Source: Micromussa lordhowensis (Eukaryota; Cnidaria; Anthozoa; Scleractinia; Lobophylliidae). From it: a DNA stretch of 64,000 nt. Shown one piece after another: positions 24,501 to 34,400 of the stretch. The position numbers were made by a program, and so were the translations under genes. The stretch lies in contig OZ026609.1 in NCBI GenBank assembly GCA_964020085.1, positions 1,340,201 through 1,404,200 of the forward strand. The letters are read 5' to 3'. Positions within the stretch are counted from its first letter, which is position 1. Every line of letters begins with the position of its first letter. The notes under the pieces are model-generated. The model saw only the letters and a list, made by a program, of their open reading frames with translations. It ran no database searches and was not told where the DNA came from.

Positions 24501-24659
24501 TAATTAAGCAATTATTAAATGAGGCTGAGTAGCATATGAAGAATTCTGCAGGTCGAGGAGGGCATTACCTCGGCCTTCGGCCTCTGTGGATAACACCCTC
24601 CTTGTTCTGCAGAATTCTTCTTCATATCCTACTCGACCTCATTCAGTAATTGCTAATTA
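24501..24659. mobile_element. Hairpin MITE between the two cyclotransferase-like genes
   Basis: The arms TAATTAAGCAATTATTAAATGAGGC...AGAATTCTGCAG and CTGCAGAATTCTTC...GACCTCATTCAGTAATTGCTAATTA pair around a smaller GGCCTTCGGCC hairpin core. No coding. Confidence 0.7.
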
Positions 24660-24829
24660 TATATTATCATGGTACAGTTTTAATACCACTCAAAGTCCTC
24701 TATTTGTATTGTTTTTCAAACTTAGTTCACCATTGTTTACACCTGTTACTCCTTTAACCGTGAAAACTAAAAAAACACAGTTAAGCCTCTGTATGATGGA
24801 TAGCGGTTCCAGAAAGGTTTTCAAGGTAG

Positions 24830-25060
24830 GGTGTCAAAAAGGAATTCCAAGGCGCTGCACGCCTTGTAGCTGGGCAACCTAGGGCTGTGCACATTTGCTC
24901 CTTTTGGAGCTTCAATGGTTACTGTACCCGTTGAGCAGCGAAATACCCTTAATATATTATGATTAACTTTTGAAGCTCTCAATAATCTGGCGCCTCCGTA
25001 TCTAAGTCAACTTATAGTCCCATACAACCCCATAAGAAATCTTAGGTCAGCTGGCGAACA
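24830..25060 (+). pseudogene. LINE reverse transcriptase C-terminal scrap
   Basis: The frame with FEALNNLAPPYLSQLIVPY, then NPIRNLRS matches the C-terminal end of CR1/L2/jockey-like LINE polymerases, which typically reads FKALN-x-LAPxYLSDL and then R-x-LRS. About 100 bp upstream, GAARLV fits the preceding NAARLV motif. A stop interrupts the frame between them, so this is a dead 3' fragment. Confidence 0.7.
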
Positions 25061-25068
25061 TCAAGTAG

Positions 25069-25190
25069 GTGAATTGTCATAGTACAGAGTTTAAGACGAA
25101 GGCGAACTGACATATAGAACGTAGGCGAATCGACTCTAGACGTAGGCGAACTGACAGTAGGCGAACCGACACGTAGCCGAAACGACCAGT
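25069..25190. repeat. Irregular array of GTAGGCGAAYYGAC motifs
   Basis: About six copies of a GTAGGYGAAYYGNC motif at irregular spacing of 17-30 bp, alternating AACTGAC, AATCGAC and AACCGAC variants and ending GCCGAAACGACCAGTTACT. It follows directly on the LINE scrap. Confidence 0.6.
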
Positions 25191-25451
25191 TACTTATAAA
25201 AGAATGTGCAAAAGAAATCGTCTAATGCTCGATTTGGAAGCTGAGGCAAAATTCGGCACAAAATAGTGACTCGGCTCAAATACTCAGAATTTCCATGCGG
25301 GCATTGATAGATAGTCTCAAGCCGTGCGTGCGTTATTCAAGTAAAATATTTACTAGATGAAGAACATGCTTCACGCTTTATCTCACACTGATAAAACACA
25401 CTGGCAATCGCTTCTGTATATTTGCATTTATATGTTCCACTCTGTTGGGCT

Positions 25452-25898
25452 TCACTTTCCAGCTTTCAAACTTCTTAAATATTCGGCGTATTCCTTAGGA
25501 ATGATATCTTCTCCCTCAAGCATTTCGTTCAAATAAGTCTCACTTGGTTTTAGACCTTCTTTAACGAACTCGTCGTGACCTTGAAATGCTGAACCCTCCA
25601 CCAGTTCTCCGCTTTCCTTCTCAACCTTAACAATAATTCGGTGAAGTCGACCAGCTTCGAATGTATCTAACTTAGCCATACTTCCTTTTTCACAGTAATA
25701 AAGAGCACCATAGACTATGGAATTATCGTCTGGGACAATGTTAGCGTAGCCAAACCCATCATCTTTCCAGATCGTGAATTCAACTCGATAACCTCGAAGT
25801 ACTGCGCGTTCACGGGAAACAAACTTCGTACCGCGTTCTGTCATTTTTCTCTTGCTCATGTTTGAGCCAAAGCTGAAGTAGATCTCTTTTCCTTCCAT
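25452..25898 (-). CDS. Gamma-glutamylcyclotransferase-like protein, copy B
   Basis: Intronless 148-aa ORF. The N-terminal IYFSFGSNM keeps the family's glycine-Ser-Asn substrate loop. It is followed by WKDDGFGYANIV, the IVYGALYYCEKG strand and LDTFEAG, whose Glu lines up with the catalytic Glu of vertebrate GGCT (LDEQEG). The C-terminus (YLNEMLEGEDIIPKEYAEYL) is nearly the same as in copy A. The length is shorter than vertebrate GGCT (about 188 aa) because the C-terminal tail is missing. The predicted role is cytosolic gamma-glutamyl cyclotransferase, which needs biochemical support. Within about 100 bp upstream of the start lies the outer repeat that hosts the foldback element, so the promoter of this copy is repeat-derived or squeezed between repeats. 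Confidence 0.88.
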   Translation of the reverse strand: MEGKEIYFSFGSNMSKRKMTERGTKFVSRERAVLRGYRVEFTIWKDDGFGYANIVPDDNSIVYGALYYCEKGSMAKLDTFEAGRLHRIIVKVEKESGELVEGSAFQGHDEFVKEGLKPSETYLNEMLEGEDIIPKEYAEYLRSLKAGK

Positions 25899-26099
25899 GT
25901 GAACAATGTACGCTGAGCTGTAGTTTTCAGGTTTTAGAGGACCCTTGCGAACAAGTTAAATTCTCGATTGACAATGCTGTGACGAAATTCATTGTCAATA
26001 ACAGGACAGACGCATGAAAAACTGACGTGAGTTTTTTTTTTTTTTTACGATAACAAATTGTCAAATTGTCAGTTCCCGCTCGTGGCATATGGTATTTTG

Positions 26100-26322
26100 A
26101 GGACTGGACTGGACTGGACTGGACTAGTAAAACGCGGACTAGTAAAACGAGGACTGGTAAAACGCGGAATGGTAAAACGCGGACTGGTAAAACGCGGACT
26201 GGTAAAACGCGGACTGGTAAAACGAGGACTGGTAAAACGCGGACTGGTAAAACGCGGACTGGTAAAACGCGGACTGGTAAAACGAGGACTGGTAAAACGC
26301 GGACTGGTAAAACGCGGACTGG
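26100..26322. repeat. 15-bp minisatellite, left arm (~13 units)
   Basis: Five GGACT units, then about 13 copies of GGACTGGTAAAACGC with C/A variation at the last position. The 15-bp period is divisible by three, so all frames look open; the deduced pentapeptide repeats are artefacts. Confidence 0.9.
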
Positions 26323-26374
26323 TACGACAATAATTGTCTTTATTTCAACGATTATCTGTATTCTTATATTTAAC

Positions 26375-26473
26375 AATTATTCCACAAGCGCGCGTTGGAT
26401 ATGAGATGGTAGATAGCCAACGAGGCGCATAGCGCCGAGTTGGCTATAATCATCTCATATCCAACAAGGGCGT

Positions 26474-26504
<31 letters not shown>

Positions 26505-26603
26505 CAAATAGAGCAAACTAAACTAAAAAAAAAACAATAAAAACGCCTCAAAAAAAAATCACGCGTACGCTTACCATATTCGTAGAGCATGGTATAATGG
26601 CTC

Positions 26604-26637
<34 letters not shown>

Positions 26638-26782
26638 GAGAGTTTTCATTGGCTTAGCCATCATGGTATGTGAGCCATTATACCATGATCTACAAAGATA
26701 GCGAGCGTATGCGTGATTTTTTGGGCCTTTTTGTTTTTATTGTAGCCTAGTTTTGTATTTTTGGGAGGCGTTTTTAATAAAA

Positions 26783-26819
<37 letters not shown>

Positions 26820-26820
26820 T

Positions 26821-26894
<74 letters not shown>

Positions 26895-26966
26895 TTAAAT
26901 AGCCCATGATGGCTAAGCCAATGAAAACTCTCGAATTGCATTATCCAATGGTCCAGTTTTTTAATA
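26375..26966. mobile_element. Nested palindromic insertion 1 in the left arm
   Basis: Two large palindromes (26376-26490 and 26780-26900, both built from AACAATTATTCC, GTTGGATATGAGATG, ATAGCCAACGAGGCGC) bracket an inner hairpin with arms around GAGCATGGTATAATGGCTC. The segment TTAAAAACTGGATCATTGG...GGCTTAGCCATCATGG occurs twice in inverted orientation (about 26608-26672 and 26903-26963). The uninterrupted right arm of the host element shows it is inserted between CTGTATTCTTATAT and AAGCATATATC. Confidence 0.75.
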
Positions 26967-27000
26967 AAAGCATATATCACATACATGTCTCTATACTTTT

Positions 27001-27724
27001 ATAACATAGCTAGCAGAGCCACGCAATCAAATTCAGTATACGTAAGCGTGCTCCAAATCTCGACAGAGCACGCTGACAGCGTGAGCAAATCGCTTCGCCA
27101 GAAATTTTTTTTTCACGCGAGCGCCATTGTTAGCGCGGGGATAAAATATCAGTTTCCCGACAATTATGAATACAAATAGAAACTCGGCCTACCAGTCCAA
27201 TAACGAAGACAATTTTGCAACCTTTTCGCTTGGCCTAGACTTCTTAAATCAGGCTGAAAAGAGCAAAACACGCCGTCACGATTCGCGTCTCTTTCCGAGA
27301 GTGAAATGGACCAAATTTTGAAAGAAAGACACTCTAACAAAACCAAGCAAATGACAAACTGTTCTATTTCAGCCTTCAAAGGTAAGCTTAAATTTTTCCG
27401 TTTTAAATTATTACATATATATATTTGCAGCTGTTCTTGGAAATCAGACTTACCGCGAAAATCGCTTCTGAATATTGTTGTCCGTTTTTCGCGTCGGATT
27501 TGCTGCACAATTCCACTGGCTATGTTATAAAACAATTGGTTCATGCTTTTAGCTGTGCTCTATCGAGTTATGGAGCACTTGGGAAGTTTGGAGAGCACTC
27601 AAGAAGCTAGAGTTGCCCTCGGCTATCGCCTCGGGCAACTCTTACGCTTCTTTCGTGCTCTCCAAACTTCCCGCGTGCTCCATAACTCGATAGAGCACGC
27701 TAAAGCATGAACCAATTGTTAAAT
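27001..27724. mobile_element. Nested palindromic insertion 2 in the left arm
   Basis: This segment separates CATGTCTCTATACTT from TAGCATGCATACGTACATAC, which are adjacent in the right arm. Its right part (27523-27724) is a palindrome: ACAATTGGTTCATGC, GTGCTCTATCGAGTTATGGA, GGGAAGTTTGGAGAGCAC, around a GTTGCCCGAGGCGATAGCCG-like core. The left part (27001-27520) has no recognised domain. Confidence 0.7.
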
Positions 27725-28119
27725 AGCATGCATACGTACATACTTTTTACTCCAGGAGTTGTCACCTTAAATACGCTATTGTTTTCTGAGAAAGGGTCAA
27801 CAATTTCAACAGCTTTATTCAGCAGCTACAATTATTTGTATTTTTTTTATTTTTTTTTTTTTTTTATTTATTACCTCTTGTAATCTATTCATTTGTTATT
27901 AATAGTAAATTGTTTCATCTGTTTCACCATTGTAAATAGTTGCTGAAAAGCCTGTATAGGAGTAATTATTAAAGTTCATCATGTTAATTATCGATTGGAA
28001 CGATCATCTCTCTTCCTGGAGTAAAAAGTATGTACGTATGCATGCTATAAGTATAGAGACATGTATGTGATATATGCTTATATAAGAATACAGATAATCG
28101 TTGAAATAAAGACAATTAT

Positions 28120-28228
28120 TGTCGTACCAGTCCGCGTTTTACCAGTCCGCGTTTTACCAGTCCTCGTTTTACCAGTCCTCGTTTTATCAGTCCGCGTTTT
28201 ACTAGTCCAGTCCAGTCCAGTCCAGTCC
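28120..28228. repeat. 15-bp minisatellite, right arm (~5 units)
   Basis: Inverted counterpart of the left array: about five units of the complement (ACCAGTCCGCGTTTT) and then AGTCC repeats, before the terminal AAATACCATATGCC. Confidence 0.88.
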
Positions 28229-28475
28229 CCGAAATACCATATGCCCCCGCTCGTTGACACATCGCATAAATTACAAATTCATATGTCTGCCCCAATGAAA
28301 ATTAGCCAATGAGCGTGCGAGAATTTCTGCAGTGACCTTTGGGAAGATTCCCGAACACATCCCGCTGTTTCACCCGTAGTCCCGCGAACCGCTACCTACG
28401 ATGTCGCTGGCTCGGCTATTGGAAAAGTAATAAACCTGGTCAGCGGAACAAATTCGGAGACCAGGAAAATCCAAG

Positions 28476-31400
28476 ATGGAGGACGGTAAGTCTGAGTATT
28501 CCTTTGCATTTTTCTTGATGAATAACTCTTTATTTCTTTACGTTGGAGATTTTATAAAGTAATTTTCGCTAGGGAGCAGGTCTTTCTATTATTTTCAAGT
28601 AACAGAAACCATTTTCCAAGCCTTGCGATGCTGAAATTGTAATTTGAATTGGACGCATCTCGTCAGCTTGTCCGCCAGCTGTACATGTAGTTGTCAAATT
28701 TATTGACGATATTATGAACAGGGCTTTGATTGACTTACTTCTTTGGCAATTTAACCTTCGAGAATTTACTCTGTGGAGTAATTTAGAATTATGTACTCTC
28801 TGTCTCGGGTTTCTAGTCCCTTATAAAATTAGAGCAGCAATGTACCAGTGACGTGATGCGACCGTTTCGATTGCATTGTGAAACAGCCGCTTAATACTTG
28901 TATTTGTCAATGTTGGTTGTTTAACCTGAGTTTCTTCTCAATTTCAAAAATGGGCACTAGAAAATGTGAATAGCAATCAATTGCGGTAATGGCTCTGACC
29001 TCCGAATGCACTGGGAATGAGTATGGTTAGCTATTTATGACACCCCAGTTAGTCTACTTTTCACTCAGGTTAGCCTCCTTTTAGCTCAGGCTAGCCTACT
29101 GTTCACTCCGTTTAACCTAAGTAGTGCTCCGGTTAGCCTACAGAGCGCCCTGGTTAGCTTACTTGGTTAGCTCTTAGTATTTGCAATGGTAACATGATAT
29201 ATTCTTAAAATATATTACTTTCCGGCAGCCAACTCCCTGGTGGTGTAGTGGTTCAGGTTATGAGACTCGCTCATGACCTAGATTACCCGGGTTCAATTTT
29301 GGCATGCACTTTTTAAAATTTCTCCAGAGCCATTCCTGCGATTAATGCCATGTAAAATGTGAAGGAAACCTAGCCAAAATGCTGGGTGTAACCCTATGAT
29401 GAACTACAGTGTAACATGTTGCATGAGCACTGGTTACATCACTATAACGGAAAAAAAAGTTAAATGTTGAATGGTTATTGTGGTCAGTGCACCTAGCTAG
29501 TTCTCAGGCATACCACTTAAACTGAAAGAAGAAATATTTAAAATTCCCTACTGGCAGGCAGTTATAAGACAAGTTGGCTATTTAGAAGCATGATCAAAAT
29601 GTTGAGTTAGGGTCTACGGAGAAACAATTCCAGCTTAGTGGTCAGAGTGGTACTTGAACCTGCTACTGGTACCTAGACTGGATTTCAAGTTGGGTATCCT
29701 AACAACTCAGCCAGGCTTCCTCCACTTAAAAAACTGAGCCATTTAGCTCCTACGACATATAGAGTTGTGGTTGACCTTGTAGACTTTGTGAAAATATGAA
29801 ATGATGTGAAAACGTTTGTGTTAGATCTTGAACTGGAACATGAAGGAGCCAACCAAGGATCTGCGTCACAACCAGTGAGACGAAACATTTCCTTGAAGCT
29901 GAAGGCCAAGAGTAGATCAACAGGTTCACTGTCCTCTGGAAAGAGCAAGAAAAAGGAAGGGAAAAGCAGTGAAAGATCCAAAAGTGGATCATCAGATGGT
30001 AAACAATAATGATTAAGACTTTAGCAGGGTTCTCATTATATGCCAGCTAAAAAACTGGCTACTTCAATTACTGGACCACCTATTTTTATGAAATAATTTT
30101 TGTGTAAGTTGTATAAAGTAATTTAGGGAAAACATACTAGGCTTTTTTGAAGGTGACTGAGCCTTGACTCTCTTTTTCTCAGGGTAGTCAAAGCATACAG
30201 TACATGTACATGCATAGAGAAGGGGCTTGGGGTGAGGGTATGGTGTACGTTTTCAGTTACATTGTTAGTTTGTAATTCTTTATAATTCTTGGCATTTCTG
30301 ACCTTTTCCAAAGTTGATTATTTTTAGGAAATAGCACTTCAGAGCCTCTCAATTTTAAATTTTGGGGGGAGCATGCCCACAGACCTCCCTAGAGGCTTGT
30401 CCCTTTGGCTCTCCAGTTGGTGTCAGCCTTCTTCCACTTCAGGCAACTAGCCCTTCACTCCCTAAATTAATGAGACCCTGCTTTAGTTATAGGGGTCAGT
30501 TTAGTCCTGTATGTGCATGCATGACCAAGCGTGCTGTCCTGAACATCCATGTACTTGAATTGCATTAAAAAATTGCTACTAGCAGTTGAGTATTTTTATC
30601 ATACCAGCACTGCAACTTTTGGAAACCTCCAAAGTACACCATTATGTGGTGTGCCGTAAAAAGCTAATCGTAACTTAAACCCAAGAAAGTCTTACATGAA
30701 CAGGGCTTCCAGAATTATGCGCCGATACAAAATTGCATAATTCACCTCTGTGCACATGATTCGCATAATTCCGAAAAAAATGCGTAATGGCGCATAATGT
30801 TGGAAAATTTCGAAAAAAATCTATTTATAAGCTATGCTTTTTTCATACCTTGAGAGATGCCTGGAATATTTTTTCCCATAAATATGGTACATTTTCGCAG
30901 CAAATCAGTGCTCCAAGCTCAAGTTTTTCAGAGGTTGCCTTGTCGCAACCTCCCTCTGTAAAATGGTCGCCACTATGATACATGTAAATCAAATCGTTTT
31001 CAAAGAAGGACACTTTGTGCCACTTTACATGGATTTTGTACCACTGACCAGAATGAACCCGCATTAAAATCGTTCGAAGAACGTTCTGACGATGTTAGTT
31101 TTCGTTTTCAACAGTTTTTCTTGTTGAACAGTCTTATTTACCGTTAAGGAAAGTAAATAAAAGAAAAAAGAAACAGGTAAGAAAGACAAGCATACAAAAA
31201 TTGTGATTAAATTTGCTTGGCTTACTGATTATATTGGAAAAAAACCCTGTTGATGAACAATCAGCCTTTTCTACTGCACCAGTCGCCAAATTGGCGACCT
31301 GCTTGTAAAATTTAGTTGCCAAATTACTTTTTCACTCGCCATGGCGACCAAGACAGTCGCAGCTTGGAGCGCTGCAAATAGCCACCGCTTCATTGCAAAA

Positions 31401-34400
31401 AGCGGTCAATTTTTCGCTAAAAAATATGTCGCAATTTGCATAATTTGCGCATAATTCGGGATTTTGGGCGCACAATTCGCCAAAAAATAGTGCATACATG
31501 TAATTTGCTGAAAAAAAAAAACGCATAATCTCGGAAGCCCTGTCCAAAGTACAACATTATGTGGTATGCTGTAAAAAGCTAATCGTAACTTAAACCCCCA
31601 AAAAGTCTTACTGAGGTACATGTACCTGAACATTTGACCACCAACTCCAAGTATACAAGCAAGAGAGGAGGAGAGAACCTTAGTCATTTACATACTCAGA
31701 TTTCTAGCATCTTTTCAACTGAAGAGGTAGGAACAAATGTTGTCTTCTCTGGCTGTATTTTCTGCCAAAAGGTTTGGGCTACCCTGCCAGGAATGGGTGC
31801 TTTTGCATATGGAAGGTCAAACCCTGATCATTTTAATGCATTGTTTTCAGGTGATAAAGAGAGTAAAAAGAAACAGAAATCTCCTGCGTCCACTGGATCA
31901 GCTTCACAAGTGGTGGTCATGAGAGAACTCAAGTGGGACCATCAAGTAAGTACTTTCTGTATTACATTTCTTTATTGAATTTTTATCAGACATTTTCTTT
32001 TTCTTTATTTTTTAGTAACCATTTTAAATTTGTGTCTTTTAGGAATAGCTTTAATTTTTATGAATTTGTATTGCGTTCTTGATCATTTCATGGAAAGTCG
32101 CACTATGAAGCTAAAAATTATTAGTGTACGATATATTAGATATAATGGTAATAGCACGGCGTACACTGTAGTGTACAGCTCAGTTGTTGATGATATGGGT
32201 GATTAACAAAAAATTGAATGGACATGACGCAGGGGTCCAATTTTGTCAATCACAAGTTTGACTCAGTGGAACCTGCCCTAAATATATTTCAATTTGAGGA
32301 TTGGAACCTAATTAAAAACTGTCACACCAGAAATACTAGCAGTGCCACAAAGTAGAAATTTCAATGAGGTACCTGTCCAGAGTGTAATTTTGTGTACTAT
32401 GGCCAAACAGCAAGATCATTAAACAACCGAATTGTGGAGCACAAAACGGCAGTGGCTAGTTTTGACCAAAACTCCAAAGTTGCAAGCCATGTCCACCATT
32501 TCTGTCACAACATGAGCTTTGAAAACGTCAAGGTCATTGGTTTCGAAGCCAATTACCAAGAGCGACACAGTCTGGTACTCTACTTTGGATCGTTGGGAAA
32601 GACCATATCGTACTTTACTTCGCGGAAAGGGGGGGATAGCCAGCCACTTAATCCAACCCCCAAATATGCCCCTAGAAGGCCTGTTACCAACAATCGGGGT
32701 GATGTAGCAGCTCTCCTAAGGTCTCACATGATTGGCTTGCTACCCTTTGGGAGTACAATAGAACAAACAACAGAAACAATGCCTCTATCCCTAACACAAT
32801 TGCAGCTGCTACAATGATAAAACAAAAGCAGCTTTGGACAGCTGCTACACTACTGAACAATCGTATTACTAAAAAATTGTGAATCGTAACCATGAATACA
32901 AACATGCACTGTACCAGTTGAGTGTTTTTGATGGAGAGATGTCTAAGAAAACGAACCCATTTATGAAAGTACAAAAAAGAAACATGGGAAAATGTACTTG
33001 CAAATGTCCTATTGCACAAAATTAATGACAATTCTGCTGTCTTATTTAGGCTCAAATCGGGCCTGCTGTTCAGCAATCAGCTTTACCACAGAGTTTTATC
33101 ACAGTTTTGATTATGTGGGTGATTGTAGTTTTGGAATTGTTATTTGAGAAACCTGAAAACACTGTGGTCAAATCCTGCCTAAACACTGAGAAATCCACAC
33201 TAAGAATATGTGATAGTGACCTGCTGGTTATCTGGTACATGTAGCTCCAAGCTGAAGATGTACCTAACATTTCTTGTCATGGGAAGGAATTACATTTATC
33301 CCAAAAAACACTGATAACAACAAAATTGAAGAGGGCAGAAGTGAACCTCTTCATCAAGCCTGCTAGAGGTGAAAAATAATCTGGACTAATGTCTGTGGCA
33401 AGGTTCTTGTGCACACTACTTTGTTAAACTTGGTCTAGTGGCACATTTTTGTGCTTTGTTCCCTCCAACAGTCTGTCAAATTCCACGGACTCTCATTCCA
33501 ACAAATCTTCAGGATAGAAGAGGTTGCAGACATTTTGTATTCTGCATGAGCGTGTCCAACCACAATAATTATTTACGGCTCTGAACTATGATACTACTTA
33601 GTAAATGGTTTGAACACAGGAGTATCAGTAGTTCGTTTAGTATGATCGTCCGGGTGAGTGTAGTTCTGAGAAGAACTGTTGTTGGTGACTGACGTTTCAA
33701 CAACCTGAGCGGAAGTCGTCTTCAGAGTCAAGTGAATAGTGTTTGTCACCAACAACAGTTCTTCTCAGAACTACACTCACCCGGACGATCATACTATACG
33801 AACTATGATGCACTACTGTTAGATATTGTTGTTTTAATCTTTAAAAGTGTCCCTATTTAGTGATTTTTCCTTTGTATTTAGCCTGACACTTCAAGTTACT
33901 TACTTACTTACATCTACTTCACTTTATGGTGTAAATTACACTGTAAATTATGTATGATTATCAATGTGATCGTGACTGTCTAATGCTCTATTGTTCTATC
34001 TTCTGTTGTTATCTTTTACAGATTCTTCCTATTGGGCAGAAGGTACAGGACCCACTTCTTCATCTGTGTGAGAAGTGTTCCCTGCCTATCCTGGTCTATG
34101 GACGACTGGTTAGTACATGTTCATTTGTATTGTTAACCCAGAACGGCCAAGGAATCCATCCACACATTGTACAGCATGATAAACAGTACTACATGAAAGT
34201 ATTGCTCAATAGCTTTCATTTGAATGGTCACACACTAGGGTTTCATCCACAGACTAAAAAGTTAGAACCACCTTGTACAGCATAATAAACAGTACCACCT
34301 GAAAGCACTGCTCAGTAGCTTTCATTTGGATGGTCTCACACTAGGGTTTCATCCACAGATGTAATAGTTAGAACCACCTTGTACAGCATAATAAACAGTA

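Larger units (their letters stand above)
26075..28254. mobile_element. Foldback-type transposon with minisatellite inverted arms
   Basis: The element (26084-28245, 2162 bp) is bounded by GGCATATGGTATTT and AAATACCATATGCC and flanked by a perfect 9-bp duplication, CCCGCTCGT, at 26075-26083 and 28246-28254. Each arm begins with GGACT repeats and then a 15-bp minisatellite GGACTGGTAAAACGC, about 13 units on the left and 5 on the right in inverted orientation. Unique arm sequence follows (ACAATAATTGTC...CTGTATTCTTATAT, AAGCATATATCACATACATG, CATGCATACGTACATACTTT, ACTCCAGGA). The right arm (28014-28245) is uninterrupted; the left arm is split by two insertions. The centre (27759-28013) is AT-rich and non-coding. 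No transposase was found. Layout and 9-bp duplication resemble Drosophila FB elements. Confidence 0.85.
25960..28340. repeat. Older repeat split by the foldback element
   Basis: The left part (25970-26074: GACGAAATTCATTGTCAATA, GGACAGACGCATGAAAAACT, ACGATAACAAAT) and the right part (28255-28335: ACAAATTCATATGTCTG, TTAGCCAATGAGCGxGCGAG, AATTTCTGCAG) are contiguous in the repeat at 59.25-59.45 kb. The foldback element was therefore inserted into a copy of this repeat. Confidence 0.8.

Noticed and set aside
26100..26322. CRISPR-like array
   Set aside because: Units are directly adjacent with no spacers, and the genome is animal.
26058..26404. Open frames with pentapeptide repeats (GKTRT-like, YQSAF-like) on both strands
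   Set aside because: They are translations of the 15-bp minisatellite, open in several frames only because the period is a multiple of three.
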